A stretch of DNA of 64,000 bases from contig JAQBZO010000006.1 of the NCBI GenBank assembly GCA_027622195.1, positions 40,208 to 104,207 of the forward strand, in the 5' to 3' direction. The translations under genes were made by a program, and so were the position numbers. Origin of the DNA: Planctomycetota bacterium. Lineage in GTDB: Bacteria; Planctomycetota; Phycisphaerae; Phycisphaerales; SM1A02. A model generated the notes under the pieces. The model searched no databases. It had not been told where the DNA came from and saw only the letters and a program-made list of their open reading frames with translations. Shown here one piece after another: positions 1-8,632 of the stretch. Numbering within the stretch: position 1 is the stretch's first letter; each line of letters starts with the position of its first letter.

Positions 1-2
1 AA

Positions 3-959
3 GAGGGAGGCGGCTGCGTCTTCTTTACAGAGCCTCCGTACTCACGTCCCGATGTGCCGCAGCACTCATTCGCGGGATCGAACTCGTGGGCGGTCCGTGC
101 CGTCAGGCAGGAACTCGGCATTGAAGCGGACGACTTCGGACTCACTCAGGCTAATGTCGATGCAGCCATTGCGCGCAATGTGCAGATGCTGCGCGACGCG
201 AGCGATGTTGAACTCACGCAGACTGGTTCGACACTCACCGTGCGCGTCATCAACCAGAGCGGACACAAGTTGCCCACTGGTATCGCCGAAGGTCGTCGGA
301 TGTGGATCAATGTTCGATTCCTGAATGGAGCGGGCGCGACCATCCAAGAGAGCGGCGCGTACAACTTCGCGACGGGAACTCTGATTGACCACACTGCGAA
401 GGAATACGGCGCGCACATGGTGACCGCTGGATCGGTGGCCGCTGCGGCGAACCTGCCCAATCCAACCGACTTCCACATTGCACTGCTGAATAAGACTTCG
501 AAGGACAACCGCATTCCACCGCGCGGCTTCACGAATGCTGCATACGCCGCATTTGGAGGCGCTCCTGTTGGCGCGGTCTATGTCGATGGTCAATACTGGG
601 ACGACACCGCCTACGCCATTCCTGCCGGAGCAACAGACACAGTCGTCACCGTCTATCACCAGACCAGCACGCGTGAATACATGGAATTCCTGCGCGACGC
701 GAATACCACAGATGGAACTGGACTCACCGCGTACAACCTTTGGGTCACGCTTGGAATGAGTGCGCCCGTCGACATGGACAGCGTTCAGCTCGCTCTTACA
801 CCTGGTTGTGTGCCAACGGATCTCAACTGCGACGGAAGCGTGAACGGGCAAGATCTCGCTCTCCTTCTGAGTGGTTGGGGTACTGCTGCGGGCGACGTGA
901 ACAACGATGGAATCACGAACGGCGCGGATCTCACGCTGCTCTTGAGTTCATGGGGTTGA
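3..959 (+). CDS. C-terminal part of a cytochrome-like secreted protein with dockerin-like tail (partial)
   Basis: The reading frame is open to the left edge of the window, so the N-terminus is missing; an internal GTG at 54 is not convincing as a start. The visible part contains the stretch INQSGHKLPTGIAEGRRMW, which resembles the C-terminal region of multihaem cytochrome c family proteins (the HKLPTG...RRMW pattern), although no CxxCH haem site lies in the visible part. The last ~47 residues hold two calcium-loop repeats (DLNCDGSVNGQDLALLLSGW and DVNNDGITNGADLTLLLSSW), the dockerin-like tail common in exported Phycisphaerales proteins. It is probably an extracellular or periplasmic redox or structural protein. 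The haem function is inferred from family resemblance only; the dockerin-like tail is clear. Confidence 0.75.
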   Translation, partial: EGGGCVFFTEPPYSRPDVPQHSFAGSNSWAVRAVRQELGIEADDFGLTQANVDAAIARNVQMLRDASDVELTQTGSTLTVRVINQSGHKLPTGIAEGRRMWINVRFLNGAGATIQESGAYNFATGTLIDHTAKEYGAHMVTAGSVAAAANLPNPTDFHIALLNKTSKDNRIPPRGFTNAAYAAFGGAPVGAVYVDGQYWDDTAYAIPAGATDTVVTVYHQTSTREYMEFLRDANTTDGTGLTAYNLWVTLGMSAPVDMDSVQLALTPGCVPTDLNCDGSVNGQDLALLLSGWGTAAGDVNNDGITNGADLTLLLSSWG

Positions 960-970
960 TTGACGGCGCG

Positions 971-1198
971 ATGAATGATCACCCGCACAACCCTCTCCAG
1001 GGAGTCACGCTGGAAGCAATTCTCACCGCGCTCGTCGACCGCTACGGTTGGGAGACGCTCGCGGCGCGCATTCGCATTCGTTGCTTCACTCAGGATCCAA
1101 GCATCAAGTCAAGCCTGACATTTTTGCGCAAGAACCAATGGGCCCGCACGAAGGTGGAGGGGTGGTACATCGACGATTTGCGGCGCGAGAAGCAGTGA
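971..1198 (+). CDS. VF530/DUF2132 family small DNA-binding protein
   Basis: This encodes 75 residues starting at ATG 971, twelve bases after the stop of the upstream gene. The sequence NNPLxGVTLE-like opening (here HNPLQGVTLEAILTALVDRY), RIRCF and the central DPSIKSSLTFLRKNQWAR match the VF530 (DUF2132) family, a small helical fold reported to bind DNA. Its length is normal for the family. The same frame is open further upstream, but that part overlaps the cytochrome-like gene and does not match the family, so the ATG at 971 is preferred. Its cellular role is not established. Confidence 0.85.
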   Translation: MNDHPHNPLQGVTLEAILTALVDRYGWETLAARIRIRCFTQDPSIKSSLTFLRKNQWARTKVEGWYIDDLRREKQ

Positions 1199-1226
1199 CG
1201 GTGAGTGGAATCGTCAGCGAAAGCAC

Positions 1227-1454
1227 TCAAGGGGCATTGAGTACGCGAATCACTTTCCCAACCACACGGACCTCTTGCCCCACGCGGATTTTTGCAGCCT
1301 TGCGAAGTTCGAGTTGACCGTCCACCTTCACTTTCCCCGACGAAACCATTTCCTTCCCCTGCCCACCGCTCTCGGCGATTCCGGTTGCTTTCAGAAGGTC
1401 GCAGACGGCGATGTATTCGCTCTTGAGTTCGAAGTTGATGTTGGGATTGGTCAT
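1227..1454 (-). CDS. S4-domain RNA-binding protein (YbcJ-like)
   Basis: This 75-residue protein is essentially a single S4 fold: FELKSEYIAVCDLLKATGIAESGG followed by VSSGKVKVDGQ and a final beta segment with GQEVRVVGKVIRV. The G-x-V-x-V-[DN]-G core is typical of the YbcJ/YaaA-type S4 proteins thought to bind structured RNA. Its ATG overlaps the stop codon of the upstream tricorn-like protease gene by four bases (ATGA), so it is probably translated from the same message. Function beyond RNA binding is inferred. Confidence 0.85.
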   Translation of the reverse strand: MTNPNINFELKSEYIAVCDLLKATGIAESGGQGKEMVSSGKVKVDGQLELRKAAKIRVGQEVRVVGKVIRVLNAP

Positions 1455-4400
1455 TGGTGCGGGATCCGTCCCATGAGGTCTTGGACTGCAGCATCGAGCT
1501 GAGCGTCGGTCCGAGTCGATTCATCTTGCGGGGTCTGAGGTATGCGAAGATTCGGCATGGCGCCATTGTTTTCCATGTCGCGTCCATCATTGAGGAACCA
1601 GCCTCGTCCTGGAAGTCGCACCGAGGCACCGTCCGATGTCGTGGCTGCACCGGTCGAGATCACACCGCCATACGTCTGTTCTCCGACCAGTGTGCCCCGC
1701 CCAAGTGTCTTGAATGCATGAGCGATGATTTCTGCATTGGAGAAACTCTTTTCGTTGCACAACATGTTTATCGGAAGCATGTACCGCTGGATGAAGAGCC
1801 GATCCTGCGGATAACCCGTTGCGTCCTGTGCCGATTGCCCGCGCGAACGAGTCGTTGCATGAGGCTTCACCATGATCGAAGCGAGAAGGTAATCCGCAGT
1901 GTGACCTCCACCGTTGTTGCGAACATCGACCACAATCCCATCTTTACCCTCTGCCGCGGCGTACAAGTCTCTCTCAAAGTCCTCGAGCGCGGGCATTCCC
2001 ATACTGGGAACGTGCAAGTATCCGATGCGTCCACTGGAGAGTTCCGCGACGCGCGCGCGCATGGTGTCCACCGCTGCGGCATAGGCGAGATCGCGCATGA
2101 ACTCGGAGGACGATGGAATCACAAGCGACTGGAATGCGATGACCCGCCCGTCGGCGAGAGTGCGATCGACATCGAGAATGATCTCTTTTCCTGTTGTTCC
2201 GGCGAGCATCTCATCGAGCGACACGGTTGGCGAAACTGTTTCTCCATCCACCTTGCGAATGCGATCTTCTGTTTGCAGCGGCGGAGTCGCTGCGAGAGCG
2301 GGCGCATCTTCGACGAGCGCGCTGATGCAGAGCGCGCCATCATGGAACCATGCGGTCACTCCGAGTTGCCCCGCTGGACGCGTCGTGTTGCTGCGCCCTT
2401 GTGGAGAACGCACTCCCGTGTGACTCGCGTTGAGTTCTCCTAGAAGTCGATTCGCTTGGATGTCGAACTCGTCTGCAGTGCGAGCCCGTGCAGCGAGATC
2501 TCCATACGCGGCGGCGAGTGCGTCCCAGTCCACTCCCTTCATCGTTGGGTCATAGAACCACTCAGTGAACATGCTTATGAACTCATCCCAGCGTGTGGTG
2601 TTGATCGCCCTGCGACTCTGCTCAATCGTGACGGGGAGTTCAATCGTCTTTGTGTCCCCACCGAGGCTGACCGTGACGGCCTTATTGCCGAGTCTGCCGA
2701 CGAGAAGTTCTCCATTAGCCGACAACCCTTCGACACTGAATGTTGCGGCAAATTTTTTCGCCTCACTGCCATTCCACTTCGATTTCGCCATGCCGCCGAG
2801 AGAGGGAGACTGAAAGACCAACGAGTCTCCTGCGGGAAGCAGTTCGAGCGACGACTCGTTATCCTTCGTCCTTGTGGCGCGATGTGTTCTCTCAAACGCA
2901 TCGTCGAGCGACCACCCCTTCGACATCACCGCTGCATCAGCCTTTGGAAGTAGATCGATCTTTCGATTCTTCAAGGATTCTGCCGTTTCCTTGAAGTAGG
3001 CGTCGAGTTCGTGGCTCGCCAGTTTCTCAAGCGACTTGTCGAGGAAGACTGTGTAGACATCGGCCTGTTCATTCGATCGTTCTGAGAGGAAAGCGAATAC
3101 TTTTCCGTCTGCGCTCAGTCGCGGAGAACTTTCGTTGTCGGGTGTGCGCGTGAGGTTCACCGCCGACGCCGATCCATCTGCTGGTGCGAGCCAGATGTCT
3201 GCATTGTTATTGCGATCCTCGGTGACGTAGAGAAGGAATGAACCATCTGCACTCCACCGCCACTCGAGCGATCGAGACCATCCATCCACGATGGTGAGAT
3301 CAGCACCTGTTTCAAGTGTTCGAACGACGAGCGCGCCCGCGCCGAGTTGATAGGCCAATCGTGTTCCATCGGGAGAAGGTGACGCTCCGCGCACATGCAA
3401 GTCTCGCTGCACCATTGGCGTGAGTGTGAAGGAGATCGACTTTTGCCATCGATCGCCTGGCTTTGGTTTTTCATCCTTCTTCGCCTTGGGCTTCTCGTCC
3501 TTCGCCTCACTTTTCTCTGTTGTGACTTCTTCGACGGCAGGATCGACAACCACTGGAGGCTCAACGACCGCTGGAGGTTCAACGACAGCTGGAGGTTCAA
3601 CGACCGCTGGAGGTTCAACGACCGCCGCTGGCTCACTGACCACGGCTGGTTCCACCGCCACGACCACTGGCTTTGATGCCTCGTCCAAACTCTTCTTGAC
3701 TTCATCGCGCGTGGTCGCGACCTCAGCTTTCCAGATCTCTTCTCTCTTGTTCACAACGGTCGTAAAGTAGAGCGATGTTCCATCCGGAGACCACGCGATG
3801 TCGTGCTCCGCGACGGGCGACTCGGTCACTCTGCGAGGTGGAAGCGATTGGTCCACGGGGCGAACAAACAACTCTCCCTTCGCCACGATCGCCATTGTTT
3901 TTCCATCGGGACTGAGTGCGGCGTCACTCGCGCCAGAGGCAACACTTGTCAGCACGGTGTCGTTGGTGTCGTCGTCGGCCGCGAAGAACTCACTCGCCAC
4001 AGGTTTCGCCGAAGCGTCTGTCAAATCGAGTGTGTAAATCGTGTCCCAGTGGGTGAACGCTGCCGTTTTTCCATCGGCACTGACAGCAAGGTCTCGGATA
4101 TCGCGTCCGTTGAACTGCGTCAGTGGTCGAGGCGCAGCGAGATCGCCCGATGACGTGACGCGAGCGCGCCACAGATTGACCGTGTTGTTCTCTCGATCGG
4201 ACAAGAACACGATCTCCTCTCCTACCCACTGTGCATGACCATCATTGCCAGCCCAATTCGTGAGCCGGGTGAACGCGCCCGTTGTGCGGTTGTAGAGATA
4301 GAGGTCGCGTTGGTCGGGACCGCGATAGTGGCGTCGCCCCCATGAATTACTGCCCCGTTCAAAGACGACCAAGTTTCCATTCGCATTCGAGCGCGGCGAG

Positions 4401-4924
4401 CTTCCGAATGCGTCGTGGAGACGCTTTGGTTGTCCCCCTTCGAGGGGAACGCTGTACGGACGATCCTCGCGGTAGAAATCTCCTTCCGTCGAAGCATCAA
4501 ACTCGACCGTCGACTTGCCATCTGGTGTGGTGCAAAAACCGCCGAGCGAAGTAGAAGCGTCGATGAAAATCAGTCGGCGCACATTCGTGGCTGAAAGATC
4601 GGCGACATAGATCGACCGCGGACCATCACGGTCACTCTCAAAGGCGATCGTCTTGCCATCACGGCTGAAGGCTGAGCGGGATTCATCCGCGTCGTTCGAT
4701 GTCAAACGGGATGCGCTGCCTCCAGAGGACGGGGCGCTCCAGAGATCTCCATGCCACGAAAACATGATGGTCTTTCCATCGGGACTCAATGAAGGCAGTC
4801 GAGGCAGATCGACGCGGGCGCCAGCAGGGTCTGTTCTCAATACGAGCGATGCGGTTGAGGATGCGCCAGGCACTGAACATGCAGCGCAGAGAGCGCCAAG
4901 CACGATGGCAGAATGGAGGTTCAT
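1451..4924 (-). CDS. Tricorn-like S41 family protease with beta-propeller repeats
   Basis: The 1157-residue product begins at the ATG at 4924 with an export signal (MNLHSAIVLGALCAACSVPG); a longer open frame runs to 5215 but overlaps the divergent aminopeptidase gene. Residues ~50-390 and ~500-740 hold WD40-like/PD40 repeats (LSPDGKTI, FSRDGKTIAF, LSADGKVFAF) forming two propellers. The C-terminal part carries a PDZ-like region and an S41 core: His835 in GELNASHTG, the nucleophile Ser1062 in NEKSFSNAEI and the acidic residue in GRDMENNGAMPN, matching the tricorn catalytic arrangement. Tricorn family enzymes are ~1050-1100 residues. The extra length is a proline/valine-rich and then lysine-rich linker at ~410-490, encoded by 18-bp repeats. 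It probably degrades peptides in the periplasm; the neighbouring divergent aminopeptidase could finish the job. Confidence 0.9.
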   Translation of the reverse strand: MNLHSAIVLGALCAACSVPGASSTASLVLRTDPAGARVDLPRLPSLSPDGKTIMFSWHGDLWSAPSSGGSASRLTSNDADESRSAFSRDGKTIAFESDRDGPRSIYVADLSATNVRRLIFIDASTSLGGFCTTPDGKSTVEFDASTEGDFYREDRPYSVPLEGGQPKRLHDAFGSSPRSNANGNLVVFERGSNSWGRRHYRGPDQRDLYLYNRTTGAFTRLTNWAGNDGHAQWVGEEIVFLSDRENNTVNLWRARVTSSGDLAAPRPLTQFNGRDIRDLAVSADGKTAAFTHWDTIYTLDLTDASAKPVASEFFAADDDTNDTVLTSVASGASDAALSPDGKTMAIVAKGELFVRPVDQSLPPRRVTESPVAEHDIAWSPDGTSLYFTTVVNKREEIWKAEVATTRDEVKKSLDEASKPVVVAVEPAVVSEPAAVVEPPAVVEPPAVVEPPAVVEPPVVVDPAVEEVTTEKSEAKDEKPKAKKDEKPKPGDRWQKSISFTLTPMVQRDLHVRGASPSPDGTRLAYQLGAGALVVRTLETGADLTIVDGWSRSLEWRWSADGSFLLYVTEDRNNNADIWLAPADGSASAVNLTRTPDNESSPRLSADGKVFAFLSERSNEQADVYTVFLDKSLEKLASHELDAYFKETAESLKNRKIDLLPKADAAVMSKGWSLDDAFERTHRATRTKDNESSLELLPAGDSLVFQSPSLGGMAKSKWNGSEAKKFAATFSVEGLSANGELLVGRLGNKAVTVSLGGDTKTIELPVTIEQSRRAINTTRWDEFISMFTEWFYDPTMKGVDWDALAAAYGDLAARARTADEFDIQANRLLGELNASHTGVRSPQGRSNTTRPAGQLGVTAWFHDGALCISALVEDAPALAATPPLQTEDRIRKVDGETVSPTVSLDEMLAGTTGKEIILDVDRTLADGRVIAFQSLVIPSSSEFMRDLAYAAAVDTMRARVAELSSGRIGYLHVPSMGMPALEDFERDLYAAAEGKDGIVVDVRNNGGGHTADYLLASIMVKPHATTRSRGQSAQDATGYPQDRLFIQRYMLPINMLCNEKSFSNAEIIAHAFKTLGRGTLVGEQTYGGVISTGAATTSDGASVRLPGRGWFLNDGRDMENNGAMPNLRIPQTPQDESTRTDAQLDAAVQDLMGRIPHQ
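3546..3653 (-). repeat. 18-bp tandem repeat inside the tricorn-like gene
   Basis: About six head-to-tail 18-base units (3546, 3564, 3582, 3600, 3618, 3636; + strand form acgaccgctggaggttca) encode a repeated VVEPPA hexapeptide linker between the two propeller halves. The central units are nearly identical, the outer ones more diverged. Unit length is a multiple of three, so copy-number changes keep the frame. Confidence 0.9.
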
Positions 4925-4991
4925 ATCTGGTTCAGCATAGCCCTGCTTGCGCAGACGAATGGCGGGAGAGTGGCGTACTATTCGACGCTCT

Positions 4992-6083
4992 ATGCGCCCT
5001 GAAAGTCTGTCATTTCTTCGAACGCTCCTCGATACGCCCACCCCTTCAGGGTTCGAGCAGGATGGACAGCGACTTTGGCTGTCGTATTTGAAACCGTTTG
5101 CAGAGTCCTGCTGGAGCGATTCGTACGGAAACTGCATGGCGGCGATCGGGCCTAAGGACGCGAAAGTCACGCTCGCCATTTTCGGCCACTGCGATGAGAT
5201 TGGACTCGCGGTCAATCACATCGATTCTGCTGGATTCCTGTACTGCCGATCACTGGGCGGCATCGACGCGGGGAGCATCGTCGGAAAACGAGTGCGCTTC
5301 CGCAGTTCAGTGGCTGGTGTGGGCGAGGTCATCGGACTGATTGGCGCCACCGCCATTCACTTGCAAGACAAGATGAGTGACGCCAAGGTTCGCAAACTGC
5401 ACGAACTCTTCATCGATATTGGATGCAAGGACCAATCGTCCGCCCTCACGACGATCAACATCGGAGATACAGGCGTGTTCCTCGATTCATCGATGATGAT
5501 GAGTGACGATTACCTTGTCGCGCGAGCACTTGATAATCGTGCGGGGATCTTTGCTGCCGCTGAAACACTTCGGATGCTCGCTCCGAATGCCGCGCAACTG
5601 CGCGTGCGAGTCGTTGCCGTAAGCACGGTGCAGGAAGAGATTGGACTCCACGGAGCGGCGATGGTGGCGTCCAGTTTGAAACCCACCGTTGCCTTCGTCA
5701 CCGATGTTGGCCACGCCACCGATAGTCCTGGCATCAATCATCCTCAGCACGGACTCTTCAAGCTCGGCGCTGGTCCCAAGATCGCCATCGGTCCCCCAAC
5801 GCATCCGACCGTGACTGGAATGCTTGCTGCGGCGGCGACGGCGAAGGGCATCGCGCTTCAGCGATCCGCAACGGGCGGGCGAAGCGGCACGGACACCGAT
5901 GCGATTTTCAGAGCAGGCGGTGGCATTCCGTGTGGATTGCTCAGCATCCCGCTGCGGTACATGCATACGACCGTCGAGATGGCGTCGATGCGCGACCTGA
6001 CGCAGGTAAGTGAAGTGTTTGCGTCGGCGGCATCACACATGCGCGGAGATGAGTGTTTCGATCTCGTCCGAGGTCACGCCTAG
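4992..6083 (+). CDS. M42 family metallo-aminopeptidase (glutamyl/TET-type aminopeptidase)
   Basis: The start is taken at ATG 4992 (MRPESLSFLRTLLDTPTPSG), which gives 363 residues, the normal size for FrvX/TET peptidases; an upstream ATG in the same frame lies inside the divergent promoter region. Metal-site residues are all present: His66 and Asp68 (FGHCDEIGL), Asp181 (ALDNRAG), Glu215/Glu216 (VQEEIGLHGA), Asp238 (VTDVGHA) and His325 (YMHTTVE). Members form large dodecameric shells that trim free peptides in the cytoplasm. The gene is divergent from the tricorn-like protease with about 67 bases between starts and is followed closely by a methyltransferase and dapL. The assignment to the family is firm; substrate preference cannot be read. 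Confidence 0.92.
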   Translation: MRPESLSFLRTLLDTPTPSGFEQDGQRLWLSYLKPFAESCWSDSYGNCMAAIGPKDAKVTLAIFGHCDEIGLAVNHIDSAGFLYCRSLGGIDAGSIVGKRVRFRSSVAGVGEVIGLIGATAIHLQDKMSDAKVRKLHELFIDIGCKDQSSALTTINIGDTGVFLDSSMMMSDDYLVARALDNRAGIFAAAETLRMLAPNAAQLRVRVVAVSTVQEEIGLHGAAMVASSLKPTVAFVTDVGHATDSPGINHPQHGLFKLGAGPKIAIGPPTHPTVTGMLAAAATAKGIALQRSATGGRSGTDTDAIFRAGGGIPCGLLSIPLRYMHTTVEMASMRDLTQVSEVFASAASHMRGDECFDLVRGHA

Positions 6084-6095
6084 GAGAATGACTCG

Positions 6096-6785
6096 GTGCT
6101 TCGATTTGTTCGACACGCCCTTCGAGATTTTCAGCGCACCGGTGCGATCGCACCGAGTTCTACCGCGCTCGCATCAAAGATGGTCGCTCCACTCGCTGAC
6201 AAAGTTGGTGTCCGTTCGATTCTCGAAGTGGGAGCAGGCACTGGTGCGGTGACCCGTTGCATTGTGCCGCAATTGCGCGCAGGTGATCAACTTGATCTTT
6301 GTGAATTCAATGATGAGTTCTGTGATGTGCTCGAAAGAGACATCCTTGCCGAACATCGCCGCACTGGATCCGCAGGAACGATCCGATTGCTTCGCGGCGA
6401 TGTCCGCGCCGCTCCGCTCGCGGGACCGTACGACGTGATCGTGTGCGGGTTGCCATTCACCAATTTCCCGACGCCGCTCGTTCACGAGATCTTCGATCTC
6501 CTCATGCGTTCGCTTCGACCAGGGGGAGACCTCACTTTCTTTCGATACCTTGCACTTCGGCGTGTGCAAGCTCCGTTCGTCGGATCCACGGGGCGCAGGC
6601 GATTGCGTGCGCTTCAAGCGATCGAACGCGAACTCTCGCGCCACCACACTCTCCGAACCGATGTAGTGCTTCCCAATATCCCACCCGCCGTCGCGGTTCG
6701 CGTCACTCGCTCACTCCTTGACTCTTCACATGGCACGGATCAATCACCACTTCCTCAAACTCGCATCGGGTTACCTCTTTCCTGA
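6096..6785 (+). CDS. SAM-dependent methyltransferase (PmtA/rRNA dimethylase-like fold)
   Basis: The product (229 residues) starts at GTG 6096, nine bases after an AGGAG ribosome site at 6082-6086. The N-terminus FQRTGAIAPSSTALASKM followed by the SAM-binding SILEVGAGTGAVT resembles phospholipid N-methyltransferases (PmtA) and KsgA-related enzymes; an acidic EFNDEF follows strand 2 and VIVCGLPFTNFP resembles the post-IV motif NLPF/NPPY. It could methylate phosphatidylethanolamine or another small substrate; the family alone does not settle it. Its last 56 bases overlap the start of dapL in another frame, which suggests translational coupling. Confidence 0.75.
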   Translation: MLRFVRHALRDFQRTGAIAPSSTALASKMVAPLADKVGVRSILEVGAGTGAVTRCIVPQLRAGDQLDLCEFNDEFCDVLERDILAEHRRTGSAGTIRLLRGDVRAAPLAGPYDVIVCGLPFTNFPTPLVHEIFDLLMRSLRPGGDLTFFRYLALRRVQAPFVGSTGRRRLRALQAIERELSRHHTLRTDVVLPNIPPAVAVRVTRSLLDSSHGTDQSPLPQTRIGLPLS

Positions 6786-7989
6786 GATCGCTCGCCGCGT
6801 GCGCGCATTCGAGCAGGACAATCCAACCCTCGCGCCGCGCGTGATTCGGTGCGGCATTGGCGATGTCACCGAACCGCTTCCAGATGCCGCCATCAAGGCA
6901 CTGCATGCGGGAGTGGATGACCTTGCGAAGCGCGAGACTTTCAAGGGATACGGTCCTCCTACGGGATACGCGTTCGTGCGAGAAGCGATCGCCCAAGGTG
7001 ATTTCGCGACGCGTGGTGTGACGATTGATCCCGACGAAATCTTTCTCTCCGATGGATCGAAGCCCGATGCCAATGGATTCTTATCGATGCTGGGTGAGGG
7101 CAATGTGATCGCCGTGTCCGATCCTGTGTATCCCGTCTATGTCGATACGAATGTGATGGCGGGCAACACCGGTGAAGCTGGTCATGGACTGAACTCTGTC
7201 CGCTATGACGATCTCGTCTATCTCGAAACAGGTCCGTCGAATGGATTCGTTGCTGCGCCTCCTCATCATCGTGTGGATGTGGCTTATCTCTGTTTCCCAA
7301 ACAACCCAACGGGTGCCGTTGCCACACGCGCGCAACTCGAAGCGTGGGTTCGATACGCGCATGACAACGACACGTTGCTCCTCTTCGATGCGGCCTACGA
7401 AGCATTCATTCAGGATCCATCGATTCCACATTCAATCTACGAAATCGACGGCGCGAAGGACGTTGCCGTGGAGTTCCGCTCATTCAGCAAGGTCGGTGGA
7501 TTCACCGGCGTTCGCGCGGGTTACACCGTTGTCCCGACCACGGTCACCGGACTCACACCCGAGGGATTGCGTCAACCATTTCATCCTCTCTGGCACCGAC
7601 GATGGGCAACCTGCTCGAACGGAGTGTCGTGGCCGGTCCAACGTGCTGTGGCAGCGCTCTATTCAGATGAGGGACGCGCACAAACGGGCGAACTCGTTCG
7701 CTTCTACATTGAAAACGCGCGACTTCTCCGCGCCGCAGTGAAGTCCATCGGTCTTAATGTGTTTGGGGGAGAGAATGCTCCGTATGTGTGGGCGCAGTGT
7801 CCACAAGGGCTCTCATCATGGGATGCATTCGACCTCTTGCTTCGCGAAGCACAAGTCGTCATCACCCCCGGCGCAGGATTCGGTCGATGCGGCGAGGGAT
7901 ACTTTCGCATCAGCGCGTTCAATAGCCGCGCGAATGTGGTGGAGGTCGGTCATCGACTCTCCGCGCTCACGGCGATGCGGTCAGTGTGA
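6730..7989 (+). CDS. dapL: LL-diaminopimelate aminotransferase
   Basis: DapL converts tetrahydrodipicolinate directly to LL-diaminopimelate, for lysine and peptidoglycan, using glutamate and pyridoxal phosphate. The start ATG 6730 gives MARINHHFLKLASGYLFPEI, the usual family N-terminus, and a 419-residue protein of normal size; it lies inside the end of the methyltransferase gene. Visible motifs are GIGDVTEPL, FPNNPTG (189-195), FDAAYEAF and the cofactor lysine Lys254 in SFSKVGGFTGVR. This pathway variant is known from Planctomycetes, Chlamydiae and plants, which fits the host assignment. Its 3' end overlaps the convergent rlmE gene by nine bases. Confidence 0.95.
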   Translation: MARINHHFLKLASGYLFPEIARRVRAFEQDNPTLAPRVIRCGIGDVTEPLPDAAIKALHAGVDDLAKRETFKGYGPPTGYAFVREAIAQGDFATRGVTIDPDEIFLSDGSKPDANGFLSMLGEGNVIAVSDPVYPVYVDTNVMAGNTGEAGHGLNSVRYDDLVYLETGPSNGFVAAPPHHRVDVAYLCFPNNPTGAVATRAQLEAWVRYAHDNDTLLLFDAAYEAFIQDPSIPHSIYEIDGAKDVAVEFRSFSKVGGFTGVRAGYTVVPTTVTGLTPEGLRQPFHPLWHRRWATCSNGVSWPVQRAVAALYSDEGRAQTGELVRFYIENARLLRAAVKSIGLNVFGGENAPYVWAQCPQGLSSWDAFDLLLREAQVVITPGAGFGRCGEGYFRISAFNSRANVVEVGHRLSALTAMRSV

Positions 7990-8628
7990 TTCTGTACCCC
8001 AGCCACGCTTGATCACTGGTTTTTCTTCGCGCGGAGGTTCTGCATCACCGCCCTTGTATCCCTTGCACACGAGAAACATCTCAACACTTTCTGCACGGGA
8101 TGATCGAGGCTTGAACCCCTTCGCCTCATCGAAGAGCACCTGAGCGCGACGCAACAGGGCTGGATAATCAACACCCTCGAATACTTTCATCGTGCAGTGT
8201 CCACCACGACGCAACCAATGGGGGAATCGGTCGAGCAATTCCTGACAAAGAAGGCACGACCGAACGCTGTCGCCGAACGGATCACCTGTCGTGTCAGGAG
8301 CCATGTCGCTGATGACGACATTGAATCGAAGTCCACCGAAGGCGGTTGCGTCCAGATCGCGCAGATCAGCCCGTAGCAGCGTGACTTGCTTTGGAAGTCC
8401 TTGCGGATCGATGGGCTTCAAGTCGACGCTGAACACAATGCCCTTCTCGCCCACCCGTTCGGCAGCGACTTGTGTCCATGATCCTGGAGCGGCTCCCACA
8501 TCGAGTACGCGATCGCCGCGTCGAATGAGTTTGCTTCGCTCTTCAATCTCAATGAGCTTGTACGCGCTTCGAGCGCGGTAGCCATCGGCTTTCGCCTTCC
8601 GAAACCAACTGTCCTGAACTTCCTTCAT
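7981..8628 (-). CDS. rlmE: 23S rRNA (uridine-2'-O) methyltransferase RlmE/FtsJ
   Basis: The 215-residue product shows the complete FtsJ signature: SAM-binding VLDVGAAPGSW at 41-51 and the K-D-K-E catalytic tetrad as Lys24 (SAYKL), Asp108 (ISDMAPDTTG), Lys148 (MKVFEG) and Glu180 (KPRSSRAES). RlmE methylates U2552 in the A loop of 23S rRNA in the large ribosomal subunit. The start MKEVQDSWFRKAKADGYRARSA fits the family. It sits four bases downstream of the esterase-like gene on the same strand. Confidence 0.95.
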   Translation of the reverse strand: MKEVQDSWFRKAKADGYRARSAYKLIEIEERSKLIRRGDRVLDVGAAPGSWTQVAAERVGEKGIVFSVDLKPIDPQGLPKQVTLLRADLRDLDATAFGGLRFNVVISDMAPDTTGDPFGDSVRSCLLCQELLDRFPHWLRRGGHCTMKVFEGVDYPALLRRAQVLFDEAKGFKPRSSRAESVEMFLVCKGYKGGDAEPPREEKPVIKRGWGTESH

Positions 8629-8632
8629 CGAA

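Noticed and set aside
66..851. Long open frame antisense to the cytochrome-like gene
   Set aside because: No family resemblance, rich in Arg/Ser/Val, and the plus strand frame carries recognisable motifs to its end.
1225..1242. Hairpin actcaa-ggggca-ttgagt as a terminator between the VF530 and S4 genes
   Set aside because: Only six base pairs, no following T run, and it overlaps the S4 coding end.
1454..2443. 329-residue plus strand frame opposite the protease gene
   Set aside because: Shadow of the protease domain; composition is cysteine/arginine/histidine rich and shows no motif.
3395..3770. Tryptophan/arginine-rich and glycine/serine-repeat frames opposite the tricorn-like gene
   Set aside because: They are antisense readings of the 18-bp repeat array; the minus strand frame is the one with family motifs.
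4925..5215. Longer N-terminus for the tricorn-like protease
   Set aside because: The additional residues overlap the divergent aminopeptidase gene and precede an obvious signal peptide, which would then be internal.
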